Assembly (NCBI GenBank): GCA_904393835.1
Contig: CAJFNC010000008.1
Span: 99,434 to 163,433, forward strand
Direction of reading: 5' to 3'
Length of the DNA stretch: 64,000 nt
Origin: an uncultured Ruminococcus sp.
GTDB taxonomy: Bacteria; Bacillota; Clostridia; Oscillospirales; Acutalibacteraceae
The notes under the pieces were generated by a model. It made no database searches, was not told the origin of the DNA, and saw only the letters and a program-made list of their open reading frames with translations. Of the stretch, positions 17,921 to 26,227 are shown piece after piece; within the stretch, counting starts at the first letter, position 1, and each line of letters begins with the position of its first letter. The position numbers and the translations under genes are program-made.

Positions 17921-18046
17921 AAAGCTTTGATTTTATCAAAGCCGGCAGCGCAACGCGCTGCAAATTCAGCAGGAGTTGTATTCGACGCTGAATTCAGATA
18001 ACGGACGCCGCCTATAGAGGTGAGGGTCACTGTACTGTTTGTCACA
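17921..18046 (-). repeat. Dispersed intergenic repeat, copy R4 (full length, reverse)
   Basis: This is the most complete copy. In order: hairpin GCTTTGAT-TTT-ATCAAAGC, palindrome GCAGCGCAACGCGCTGC, hairpin with arms AATTCAGC and GCTGAATT, then ACGGACGCCGCCTATAGAGG and TACTGTTTGTCA. It lies in the divergent gap between the LOG gene and the MATE gene and ends about 60 bases before the MATE start. Confidence 0.78.
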
Positions 18047-18102
18047 AATGTTATCTTAATTATTCTTAATTATTATATTATATTGTAAACGGGGGATAGT
18101 TT

Positions 18103-19506
18103 ATGTCGAAAGCAATGTTTAAAAACGATACAAATCTGCCCATTGCCAAAAGAAGCGTGTTTAGTCTTGCGTGGCCGATATTTTTCCAATCCCTTTTGGG
18201 GGTATCTCTGGGATATGTTGACACGATTATGCTGTCAAATTACAATGATACCGCCGTCGGCGCAATCGGAAACGCCAACTCAATTATCGGATTTTTGGCG
18301 CTTGCCTTTTCAATTATTTCCACCGCTACGGGCATAATGGTAAGCCAGTACCTGGGCGCGAACAAAAAAGAAGAAATGAACAAAATCTACACTGTTGCCG
18401 TCGGCTTTAACCTGGCGCTCAGCGTAATAATAAGCCTTGTTGTGTTTATATTCAGCCGTCAGCTTTTGGTGCTTATGCAGGTGCCCGAGGCAATGCTAAA
18501 CGAAGCCGACAGCTATATGCGCATTGTAGGCGGTACAATTTTTACGCAGGCTATGCTAAACGCCTTTAACCAGATTTTTGACAGCAACGGCAAAACCATT
18601 TTCGGTATGGTTATTTCCTTTGCAATGAACATTATAAACATTGTCGGCAACGCTCTGTTTTTGTACGGACCGCTTAAAGTATTCGGTCTGGGTGCATCGG
18701 GCGCGGCTGTTTCTACCTGCCTGAGCCGTGTAATTGCCGTAATTGCCGCCGTGTTCTACTTTTTCTTTGTAATCAAAGGCAGACTGGGAATACGCTATCT
18801 TAAACCGTTTCCGTTCAACATACTAAAGGGACTTTTAAAGCTCGGTATTCCGACCGCGGGAGAAAATATATCATACAATTTTTCGCAGCTTATCCTGACC
18901 GCCTTTGTAAACACAATGGGAATTGTGGCAATTAACGCCAAAATCTACGCCAATATGCTGTCAATGTTTACATATATGATTGCGCTCGCCGCCGCCTCGG
19001 CAACGCAGATTATCGTAGGTCACAGCGTAGGCGCAGGCGACTACGACTTTGCGTATCACCGCGTGCTGAAAACTATGCGGTTCGGGCTTATCGTTTCAAT
19101 TTCCGTCGCAATAGTTAACTGTTTGCTTTCGCCCTACACATTCCATCTTTTTACGGGCGACAGCGAAGTTGTCAAACTGGGTACGGCTGTTATGTTTATC
19201 AGTATTTTCCTTGAATTCGGCAGAACAACAAACATCGTCATCATCAACAGTATGAAAGCGGCGGGCGACGTAAAGTTTCCTACTGCGCTTGCAATTTTCT
19301 CTATGTGGGGAATCAGCGTATTTGTCGGCTACATTCTCGGAATTGTATGCGGACTCGGGCTTATCGGTATCTGGATTGGTATGGCGCTCGACGAAATTTT
19401 CAGAGCCGTTGTGGTTTTCATCAGGTGGAGAAAGGGCACGTGGAGAGGCAAGAGAATTGTTGCCGACGAACATTTCAAAACCGAAAAATCTGTTGCGAGA
19501 GCTTAA
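18103..19506 (+). CDS. MATE family efflux transporter
   Basis: A 467-residue polytopic exporter of the MATE (MatE) superfamily, with twelve predicted transmembrane helices in two six-helix halves. It extrudes cationic compounds in exchange for Na+ or H+. Signatures include SLAWPIFFQSLLGVSLGYVD at the first helix and the second-half start PTAGENISYNFSQL. The ATG is preceded by GGGGGATAG. The promoter is not clear: TTGTCA inside repeat R4 with TATTCT 16 bases later is one possibility. Substrate unknown. Confidence 0.9.
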   Translation: MSKAMFKNDTNLPIAKRSVFSLAWPIFFQSLLGVSLGYVDTIMLSNYNDTAVGAIGNANSIIGFLALAFSIISTATGIMVSQYLGANKKEEMNKIYTVAVGFNLALSVIISLVVFIFSRQLLVLMQVPEAMLNEADSYMRIVGGTIFTQAMLNAFNQIFDSNGKTIFGMVISFAMNIINIVGNALFLYGPLKVFGLGASGAAVSTCLSRVIAVIAAVFYFFFVIKGRLGIRYLKPFPFNILKGLLKLGIPTAGENISYNFSQLILTAFVNTMGIVAINAKIYANMLSMFTYMIALAAASATQIIVGHSVGAGDYDFAYHRVLKTMRFGLIVSISVAIVNCLLSPYTFHLFTGDSEVVKLGTAVMFISIFLEFGRTTNIVIINSMKAAGDVKFPTALAIFSMWGISVFVGYILGIVCGLGLIGIWIGMALDEIFRAVVVFIRWRKGTWRGKRIVADEHFKTEKSVARA

Positions 19507-19524
19507 ATTTAAAATTCACCATAT

Positions 19525-19562
19525 AAAATGCGTATGCACACGGTGCATACGCATTTTGTTTT
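19525..19562. terminator. Bidirectional terminator after the MATE gene
   Basis: AAAATGCGTATGCAC and GTGCATACGCATTTT form a perfect 15-base stem with a 3-base loop. Confidence 0.92.
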
Positions 19563-19565
19563 ACG

Positions 19566-19623
19566 CATAACAAACGGGATAATGTCCCCTTCTATAGAGG
19601 CGGGGACATTGTCAAAACTTTGA
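19566..19623 (+). repeat. Dispersed intergenic repeat, copy R5 (short, forward)
   Basis: AACAAACGGGATAATGTCCCC, then CTATAG, then GGCGGGGACATTGTCAAAACTTTGA. GTCCCC and GGGGAC make this copy's hairpin closed. The two middle hairpins of the long copies are deleted, and the copy overlaps the last bases before the glycosylase stop. Confidence 0.7.
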
Positions 19624-19634
19624 GTATTGCAGGC

Positions 19635-20477
19635 TTATTTTTCATCAAAAAGTTCGGGGTGCATACGGCTGTAATGAAAAATATACTGCTGCGCAATTCC
19701 CGCATATTCGCCGAAATCTTCCGCCGTCATACCGGGAAAAAGCTTTGCCATGGCGCGTTTCATCCATACGTCAACGGGAAACGCCTCGATGCGGTGCAGA
19801 CCGAACAGCAAAGTACAGTCGGCAACCTTGACGCCTACGCCCGTTATCTTCATCAGCTCACCCCTTGCCTGTTCATAATCGCAGGTTCTGCATTTTTCAA
19901 GGTTAACTTCGCCCGAATATACCTTTTGGGCAGCATCGACAAGATAACGGCTGCGAAATCCCGCACGCAAAGGCGCAAGGTCGTCGGGGGTAAGCTTTGA
20001 CATTTTCTCGGCGGTCGGAAACGCGAACTCTCCGTCACTGAGCTTTTCACCGAAATTTTCGCATAGCCTCTGCACAATTCCCTTGATACGCTTTATGTTG
20101 TTATTCTGTGAAATTATAAATGTGCACAGCGCCTCGTACGGTTCCTGCCGCAGAATACGTATGCCGGGCGCATAGCGCGCCGCCTCACGCAGCACGGGAT
20201 GGATTGCGCTTATCTCCTCCCTGATTTTTCCGTAATCAAGCATAAAATCAAAATAGTTGTACCAGATATTTTCAAAATCCGCTTTATCGGCGTTTTCTAT
20301 ATACATATCCTCGTTTTCAAGGCGCACGGTAACGCTTTTGCCGTAGGCTACGCCCTTAAAAGAGCCGTCGTGCTGCTGTATCCACCTGAAGCTCTGACCG
20401 CAGTCGAGCGTCTGCGCCAAATCAAGATCCCTTACGGGAGAAATTTTTATTTTTCCGTTAAGCTCGGTACATTCCAT
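19635..20477 (-). CDS. OGG1-type 8-oxoguanine DNA glycosylase
   Basis: A bifunctional base-excision repair enzyme that removes 8-oxoguanine opposite C and nicks at the abasic site. Residues ~1-110 are the OGG_N domain (LAQTLDCGQSFRW). The rest is the HhH-GPD fold: hairpin ITGVGVKVADC with catalytic Lys217 and the Asp236 of PVDVWMK. FIISQNNNIKRI is the DNA-probing helix. At 280 residues it is of normal length for bacterial OGG1 homologues. ATG start. It is monocistronic, between two dispersed-repeat copies (R5, R6). Confidence 0.9.
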   Translation of the reverse strand: MECTELNGKIKISPVRDLDLAQTLDCGQSFRWIQQHDGSFKGVAYGKSVTVRLENEDMYIENADKADFENIWYNYFDFMLDYGKIREEISAIHPVLREAARYAPGIRILRQEPYEALCTFIISQNNNIKRIKGIVQRLCENFGEKLSDGEFAFPTAEKMSKLTPDDLAPLRAGFRSRYLVDAAQKVYSGEVNLEKCRTCDYEQARGELMKITGVGVKVADCTLLFGLHRIEAFPVDVWMKRAMAKLFPGMTAEDFGEYAGIAQQYIFHYSRMHPELFDEK

Positions 20478-20517
20478 ATAAACACCCCTAATCGTTTAAA
20501 TTTTACCTTATCCGAAA

Positions 20518-20622
20518 ATATAACAAACAGGATAATGTCTCCTCCTCTAAAGGCTGAGTCCATTATCAAAATTCAGCGGCGAGATACAATCCCCGCTGAA
20601 AACTTTGACAAAAGCAAAGCCT
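20518..20622 (+). repeat. Dispersed intergenic repeat, copy R6 (forward, lacks the GCAGCGC palindrome)
   Basis: ATAACAAACAGGATAATG at one end, CTCCTCTAAAGGC in the middle, hairpin AATTCAGCGG/CCGCTGAA, and TTTGACAAAAGCAAAGC at the other end. It shares 20 identical bases with the copy inside the ilvB leader. Confidence 0.75.
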
Positions 20623-20659
20623 TAAATACTGTATCCGCAAGATTTTTTAATGCAAAAGC

Positions 20660-20690
20660 AAAAGCGCCCTTTCGGGCGCTTTTGTGCGGT
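20660..20690. terminator. Terminator of the Gld-like ABC operon
   Basis: AAAAGCGCCC and GGGCGCTTTT form a perfect 10-base stem with a TTTC loop. Confidence 0.85.
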
Positions 20691-20729
20691 TGCCCGCAAG
20701 AAAAAAGGAAAAAGTTATGAAATAAGTTA

Positions 20730-22277
20730 TCAGCCGTTTAATGAGTCAACAGTCTTTCCCTGAGCAACCTGTGAAACCTGGTCTATAAGCTTGTTGACGG
20801 TTGACTTGTGAACGTGACCGACAGCGTTGCCGTTAAGCACGGCAAGGTAGCGGTTTTCGCCTGTTGAGTAGAACTCAACCCTGTCTGTCGTGCCGTCTGA
20901 TGAATACTGATACGACACACTGTAAATCGGCTTGCCCGAAGTTTTTCCCGACTTGGTGTCGGCAAGCTTAACAAGCGAGTTGTTCTGGAAGAAGGTTGAG
21001 AAGTAGGCAAGCTCAAGCTCCTTGTCTCCGTACTTGACGGTTGTCTGGGTTGTAGTTGTTTCGCTGCCCTCATCGTCGGTTGTGGTTACCTCTTTTGAAC
21101 TCAGCGAGAAGTCGTATGTTTTGCTGCCGTCGTTAACGGTCATCTTTGAAAGTGAGGCAATTTTTTGGTTGAGTACATATTCGCTTAAAAGCGCCTCATA
21201 TGAGGTTGTAACCCACGGAACGGTGTCGGCAGCAATTGTATATACAACCTTTCCTCCCTTTTCCATAAGGTAAACATTGCCGGAGGAGTCGGGTTTTGAA
21301 GCCAAAAGCTCAACCGTTGTGTCGGGATAAACAGCCTTTATCTGTGCGTAGGGCTTTGCCAGTCCGAGCTCCGACAGCTGGTTGTCGCTGGGGTTGACCA
21401 TTTTTACGCCTGTTGCGTACAAGCCCCTTACAGCGCCCTCAACAAGGCTTGTTTCACTCTCGTTTGCGTAGCACTCGGTCGGCTCTTTCATAAGATATGA
21501 CGCCGAGTTTTTGCTGCTTGTGTTTGGCACAAGCTCAATTGTCCTGCTGAAATTTGAACCTGAAATTGTAATTGACGAAGCCTGACTGTTGTCGTCGTTT
21601 GACGCCGATTCGTTTATGTCAAGGCTTATCATATCGGTAATACCGTATTCAAAGCAGCTTACGGTGTCTGTGTCAACAAGATAAACCGCGTCGCCGTCGC
21701 CGAATTTCATATAGGTGCCGCCGTTTTGCGGGGCGTCGTCGCCCATAATGAATACAGCCTTTGTCTTGTCGGTGTAGGTTACCGTGATTGTAGCGCGGGG
21801 ATCATCAAATCCAAAATCTGCCGCCCTTGACTTATCCATTGAAACTACCTTTGAAAAATCAAGCTGAGCCGCCGCATTTGCTATTGAGTCGGGAGCACCC
21901 GTCTGAAGGTCAAAGTCCTCAAAACCTTTGATTGTGTAAACGGTAGCTTCCGTATTGCCGTTTTCGTCGGTAGGAGTTTCGGACTCAATCTCAAAGCTGC
22001 CCGACTTGTTCTCCACCTGAATTTTTGAAATTTCAGCCGGCACATACTCAATAAGCGTGCCGTAGCTGTTGTTTTTAATTTCGCCTTTTTCGTTGGTATT
22101 AATTTTTACCTGATGCACGCCGTCCTTGTCAACGGAAGCGCTCATATCAATGCCCTCGTCATAGGTCGCCGTGCTGTCGGAATCACCGTTTGGCAGGAAA
22201 ATCAAGAGCAGCATAATGCCCACAAGGAGCACTGCGGCAACGCCCACAACGATTAATGTTTTTACGTTCTTTTTCAT
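20730..22277 (-). CDS. DUF4340 domain protein of a Gld-like ABC system
   Basis: A 515-residue membrane-anchored extracytoplasmic protein. One N-terminal helix (LIVVGVAAVLLVGIMLLLIF) is followed by repeated DUF4340 units (for example AADFGFDDPRATITVTYTD, then YMKFGDGDAVYLVDTDTV), rich in beta strands. Such proteins accompany GldG-type ABC auxiliaries and have no established reaction. The start used is the ATG at 22277, which overlaps the upstream stop (TAATG) and has AGGAGGAACAGG in front; a longer in-frame GTG start at 22301 is less likely. Last gene of the four-gene operon. Confidence 0.82.
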   Translation of the reverse strand: MKKNVKTLIVVGVAAVLLVGIMLLLIFLPNGDSDSTATYDEGIDMSASVDKDGVHQVKINTNEKGEIKNNSYGTLIEYVPAEISKIQVENKSGSFEIESETPTDENGNTEATVYTIKGFEDFDLQTGAPDSIANAAAQLDFSKVVSMDKSRAADFGFDDPRATITVTYTDKTKAVFIMGDDAPQNGGTYMKFGDGDAVYLVDTDTVSCFEYGITDMISLDINESASNDDNSQASSITISGSNFSRTIELVPNTSSKNSASYLMKEPTECYANESETSLVEGAVRGLYATGVKMVNPSDNQLSELGLAKPYAQIKAVYPDTTVELLASKPDSSGNVYLMEKGGKVVYTIAADTVPWVTTSYEALLSEYVLNQKIASLSKMTVNDGSKTYDFSLSSKEVTTTDDEGSETTTTQTTVKYGDKELELAYFSTFFQNNSLVKLADTKSGKTSGKPIYSVSYQYSSDGTTDRVEFYSTGENRYLAVLNGNAVGHVHKSTVNKLIDQVSQVAQGKTVDSLNG

Positions 22278-23881
22278 TACCTGTTCCTCCTGCGCAGCCA
22301 CATTACCAAGCCGACAACAAGTATGCCGAGCGGAATTACAACGATAAAGATTACAAATACAGCGTTTTGGGTTGTAACGTCGGTAACACCGAGTTCGGCG
22401 CTTTCAAGCGATTTGCTTTCGATAGTAATTGAGCTGTCGTCTTTTCCGGCAACAGTATTGAACACATTCATAATGTAAGCCGAGTTGTTGTAGCTGTTCA
22501 TACTCATAATGCTGCTGTTAAACATCATATAAGAGCCGAACACAATAAGTCTTGACGATTCATCATCGCTGTTGGTTTTTACTCCCTCGGCCGCAACGTT
22601 GAGCGGTTCGCCCGTGAGAGCGTCCTCGTAATTCCAGTCCTCGTCTGCATCGTACGGGAATACGCCTACGCCGTCCGAAGTTGTGAGAAGCGCGTGAGCT
22701 GTGTTTTCATCATTAATAATGATGTTGTGCGTATCGGATGTAACAACGGGAATATTTGAATTTTTAAGATTATCCTTGTAGTAGTCCGTATATTCAACCA
22801 TAAACGCGTAGTTTGTTCTTGAGCTGATGAGGTAATCGCTGTTTGTTTCAAATACATAGCCGCCGTTTACCTGCATTCCCCATTCGTCAAGCAATGCGTC
22901 AAGGTTAGGTGTGTCAACCCGGTCGGCGCTCGGAATAAACACAAGCGTTCTGCCGTATTTTCCGTTGTTGTCGAGCCAGTCGGAAATTTTATCGCAGGCG
23001 CCTTCGTCAAGGTCAACGGACGGAGCGAACAGAAGCGCAACCTTTGCGTCCTCGTTTAAATCCTGAGATACAAGCGAAATTTCCTCTACATCAAAAGCGT
23101 TATTTTCGAGGAGCGTTACAAAGTTTGAATAATCCTGCTCCTGGTTTCCGCTGATTACGTTTACAATCGGCTTATCCTCGGTTGTGAGGTTTAAAATCGC
23201 CGTAACGACAGCCTGCTCAATCTTTGTGCCCGTAAACTGGTAGGAGTAGCCGTATGAGTCAAGCTCATAATCAAAGCAGTCGTCAAGGCTTAACGCCCTG
23301 TAGTTGTCGCCGCACTCAACAAGAGCAACATAGTTTGCGTTTTCGGACTGCCAGCTTACGTCGGGATATTTTGAAATAAAGTTTGGATTTGACGTAAGGT
23401 CAATATACTTTAGAGTAATTTTGCCGTTTGAAGCGCTCACCATTTTGTCAAGCAGGTTTTCAGCCTGAATATAGTACGTGCCGCCGCTTTCAAAGGTTTC
23501 CTTTGTGCTGAGAATATTGATTGTAATATCATCGGTTAAGTGCGACACATAGTCAACGGTATCGTCCTGAAGCGCAAATGAATTATTTGCCGTCAGGTCA
23601 AGCTTGACGTTGGGGAAACGGTCAACAAGAAGGCCGCAGATTATGTTGATTACAATGATTATTGCGACAAACACAACCACAATTCCAGCGGCAACCGTGC
23701 CGTGGCGTGCTGTTCTCGATTTTAAAAACGCCTTGAGACCGCCCTTTTTATTTTTGTTTTTCTCTGCTTTTTTTGCCTGTTTTTCCGCCTTTTTAGCTTC
23801 TTTTTCCGCCTTTTTAGCTTCTTTTTCCGCTTTCTTTGAATCTTCGGAAACAGGGGTTAAATTCTTGTTTTCGTTGCTCAT
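22277..23881 (-). CDS. GldG family ABC auxiliary protein
   Basis: A 534-residue protein of the ABC_transp_aux/GldG (DUF4350-related) family. Residues ~15-50 are a charged cytoplasmic tail made of KKAEKEA repeats. TM1 is at ~62-85 (VAAGIVVVFVAIIIVINII), then a large extracytoplasmic domain with PDVSW and VNVISGNQEQDYSNF, and a final TM (AVFVIFIVVIPLGILVVGLV) with a short RRRNR tail. In gliding Bacteroidetes, GldA/F/G form an ABC transporter required for motility. In Clostridia the equivalents occur without gliding and their cargo is unknown. 12 bases separate it from the permease gene. Confidence 0.85.
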   Translation of the reverse strand: MSNENKNLTPVSEDSKKAEKEAKKAEKEAKKAEKQAKKAEKNKNKKGGLKAFLKSRTARHGTVAAGIVVVFVAIIIVINIICGLLVDRFPNVKLDLTANNSFALQDDTVDYVSHLTDDITINILSTKETFESGGTYYIQAENLLDKMVSASNGKITLKYIDLTSNPNFISKYPDVSWQSENANYVALVECGDNYRALSLDDCFDYELDSYGYSYQFTGTKIEQAVVTAILNLTTEDKPIVNVISGNQEQDYSNFVTLLENNAFDVEEISLVSQDLNEDAKVALLFAPSVDLDEGACDKISDWLDNNGKYGRTLVFIPSADRVDTPNLDALLDEWGMQVNGGYVFETNSDYLISSRTNYAFMVEYTDYYKDNLKNSNIPVVTSDTHNIIINDENTAHALLTTSDGVGVFPYDADEDWNYEDALTGEPLNVAAEGVKTNSDDESSRLIVFGSYMMFNSSIMSMNSYNNSAYIMNVFNTVAGKDDSSITIESKSLESAELGVTDVTTQNAVFVIFIVVIPLGILVVGLVMWLRRRNR

Positions 23882-23893
23882 TTATATACCTCC

Positions 23894-24598
23894 TTAGCTC
23901 CAGCGTCTTTTTTCCAAAGCACGAACGGTAAAGAACAAAAACAAAACCGTAACGCTGAGGAAGAATATAATATCGGAAATATCTAAAATTCCGTATGTAA
24001 AGTTGGTGTAGTAGTTAGTGAAGTTGATTTTTTCGAGGATTGCCGTAATCCAGTCAACCGAAATCATACTGATAATTGAACTCATCATTGAGATTACCAG
24101 ACCGAGCGCCATACCCGAAATTGCGGCAATAATCATACTCTCGGTAAGAACTGAGATGAACACATTCATTGCGATAAGAGCCGCGCCGAGCAGAAGTGTG
24201 CCGATAAATGTGCACAAAATCACCGGCCAGTCGGGTGTTGCAAAGAACGAAATAACGATTGCGTACACAATAAAAATGCAGCAGCAAATTGTATAAAGAG
24301 CAAACGCGCCAAAGAATTTGCCGAGCACAATTTCGGTAAGACTTGTGGGTGAAGTCAAAAGAGCCTGGTCGGTCTTTTGTCTTTTTTCCTCCGAAAAGGA
24401 CTTCATCGTTATTATCGGAATTACAAACATAATAATCATAAACATATTGCCGTAAACACCCGCAAGGCTTGCGGTGTTGCCTACGAAGCAATAGTAGTAG
24501 AAGAATATTCCCGAAAACAGGAAAAACGCCGCCATAACCACATAAGCGGTTGCGGAATTGTAGTATGAGGAAAGCTCCCTCTTAAAAATAGCGCCCAT
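23894..24598 (-). CDS. ABC-2 type permease (GldF-like)
   Basis: A 234-residue integral membrane subunit with six predicted helices. It starts IFKRELSSYYNSATAYV, a typical GldF/ABC-2 opening, and has the conserved KSFSEEKRQKTDQALLTSP coupling loop that contacts the ATPase. Its start overlaps the stop of the ATPase gene by one base (TGATG), so the products are made in step. It should form the channel with the ATPase at 24598-25560; the auxiliary proteins follow. Confidence 0.88.
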   Translation of the reverse strand: MGAIFKRELSSYYNSATAYVVMAAFFLFSGIFFYYYCFVGNTASLAGVYGNMFMIIMFVIPIITMKSFSEEKRQKTDQALLTSPTSLTEIVLGKFFGAFALYTICCCIFIVYAIVISFFATPDWPVILCTFIGTLLLGAALIAMNVFISVLTESMIIAAISGMALGLVISMMSSIISMISVDWITAILEKINFTNYYTNFTYGILDISDIIFFLSVTVLFLFFTVRALEKRRWS

Positions 24599-25560
24599 CA
24601 GTCGCGACCTCCTTTGCCTGCTTTGTCATTTTCGCCTGACGTAAGCTTGAGGAACATATCCTCAAGTGTTTCATTGCCCGACTTCATCATCAGGATCGGG
24701 CAACCGATTCGCGACATCGCGCTGAACACGTCTCGGCGAATGTCGGCGCCTTTTTCATACTCAACTATGTAATTGTTCGCGTTTTCTCCGGCAGAACCCT
24801 TTTTGACAACACGCATTACAGCGGGGATACGCTTGATTGCCTCTCCGATCGCTGCGGGAGTACCCTCGATTTGCAAAGCAAGCTTTTGCTCACCCGATAT
24901 AGAACTTGAAAGTTCCGAGGTTTTTGCATCGGCAACAATTTTTCCGTTGGAAATTACAAGTATTCTGTCGCAGGTTGCGGAAATTTCCGACAATACGTGC
25001 GATGAAAAAATTACCGTGTGCTTTTTACCCAAACTCTTAATGAGTTTTCTGACCTCAATAATCTGCTTAGGGTCAAGACCGACGGTAGGTTCGTCCAGAA
25101 TAAGCACCGGCGGATTGCCCAAAAGCGCCTGAGCAAAACCGACTCTCTGGCGGTAACCTTTTGAGAGGTTCTTGATAATTCTGTCAGCCTTGTCGCTTAC
25201 GTTTACAAGGCGCATTACCTCTTCAATATGTTCTTTTTTGGGAAGTTTTACTTTTTTGAGGTCAAACATAAATTCAAGATACTTTTTGACCGTCATATCA
25301 ATGTACAGCGGCGGAATTTCCGGAAGATAGCCGATTTTTTTCTTGGCGGCTTTCGGATTGTCAAGAATTTCCGCGCCGTCTATGGTAACGGTACCGCTTG
25401 TGGAAGAAATATATCCCGTTATCATATTCATTGTAGTCGATTTGCCTGCACCGTTCGGTCCGAGAAAGCCCAAAATCTCTCCCGCTTCAACGGTGAAGCT
25501 GATGTTATCAACAGCCTTGATACTGCCGTAACATTTAGTCAGGTTCTTTACCTCAACCAT
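24598..25560 (-). CDS. ABC transporter ATPase (GldA-like)
   Basis: A 320-residue nucleotide-binding subunit. Walker A GPNGAGKST, Q-loop region GYLPEIPPLY, signature LSKGYRQR, Walker B LILDEP and switch His in SSHVLSE are all intact, so it is a working ATPase on paper. The C-terminal ~90 residues are an extra regulatory domain common in this family. The start is ATG at 25560, with AAGGAGTGACAGG upstream; the GTG four codons earlier lies inside that site. First gene of the operon with the permease, GldG and DUF4340 genes. Confidence 0.9.
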   Translation of the reverse strand: MVEVKNLTKCYGSIKAVDNISFTVEAGEILGFLGPNGAGKSTTMNMITGYISSTSGTVTIDGAEILDNPKAAKKKIGYLPEIPPLYIDMTVKKYLEFMFDLKKVKLPKKEHIEEVMRLVNVSDKADRIIKNLSKGYRQRVGFAQALLGNPPVLILDEPTVGLDPKQIIEVRKLIKSLGKKHTVIFSSHVLSEISATCDRILVISNGKIVADAKTSELSSSISGEQKLALQIEGTPAAIGEAIKRIPAVMRVVKKGSAGENANNYIVEYEKGADIRRDVFSAMSRIGCPILMMKSGNETLEDMFLKLTSGENDKAGKGGRD

Positions 25561-25830
25561 GAAACCTGTCACTCCTTAATATTTTCTGTCTATCCGCCTT
25601 TGACTTTTCGGCAGATTGAAACATTATAAATTATACTATAAAATTTTCATTTTGTGTATATAAAATATAAAATTATCAGATATAAATCAAAAAAATTCAG
25701 TTTTTCATCACACAAATTTTAATTCATTAGAATTTTTAAACAAATATTGAAAATAATATTTATTGATATTTACCATATCTTTAAACATTACATTTTTAAT
25801 AATCAATATTTTTTGGACGGAGCTGATTTT

Positions 25831-26184
25831 ATGGACTATGTAAAAGCGTTTCTGGTCGGCGGACTAATCTGCGTTATCGGTCAGATTTTGATAGACAAAA
25901 CAAAGCTCACCCCTGCAAGAATTCTTACGGGTTTTGTAGTGGCAGGCGTAATACTCGGCGCTGTGGGGCTTTATCAGCCGCTTGCGGAATTTGCAAACGA
26001 GGGAGCCTGCGTGCCGATAAGCGGCTTTGGCTATATGATGAGCGAGGGTATGAAGGACGCTCTCAAAACTGACGGCGCATTGGGTATTCTGACGGGCGGA
26101 CTCAAATGTTCTGCGGCGGGAATTACCGCGGCAATATTCTTTTCGCTTATCGCTGCTCTTATTGCAAAATCCCACGAAAAATAA
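25831..26184 (+). CDS. spoVAE: Stage V sporulation protein AE
   Basis: A 117-residue membrane protein, matching the SpoVAE/SpoVAEb family in length and sequence (GLICVIGQILIDKTKLTPAR, VPISGFGYMM, GGLKCSAAGITAAI), with three or four helices. In sporulating Firmicutes, SpoVA proteins form the channel that moves dipicolinic acid into the forespore and out at germination. The start is ATG at 25831 after GGACGGAG; an upstream open frame of 28 codons is AT-rich leader. spoVAC and spoVAD, its usual operon partners, are not here. I could not identify a sigma-G promoter with confidence. Confidence 0.88.
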   Translation: MDYVKAFLVGGLICVIGQILIDKTKLTPARILTGFVVAGVILGAVGLYQPLAEFANEGACVPISGFGYMMSEGMKDALKTDGALGILTGGLKCSAAGITAAIFFSLIAALIAKSHEK

Positions 26185-26216
26185 AGCGGCGCTGTATTGC
26201 ACAGCGTCGCTTTACA
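26183..26216. terminator. Bidirectional terminator between spoVAE and the YfhO gene
   Basis: AAAGCGGCGCTGT and ACAGCGTCGCTTT form a 13-base stem with one G-T pair; on the minus strand TTTATTTTT follows. Confidence 0.85.
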
Positions 26217-26227
26217 AGTCTGCAATT

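Noticed and set aside
16690..18050. CRISPR array suggested by recurring short sequences near 16.7 and 18.0 kb
   Set aside because: The copies are single, imperfect, in opposite orientation and spaced irregularly; there are no spacers and no cas genes. They are the dispersed repeat family.
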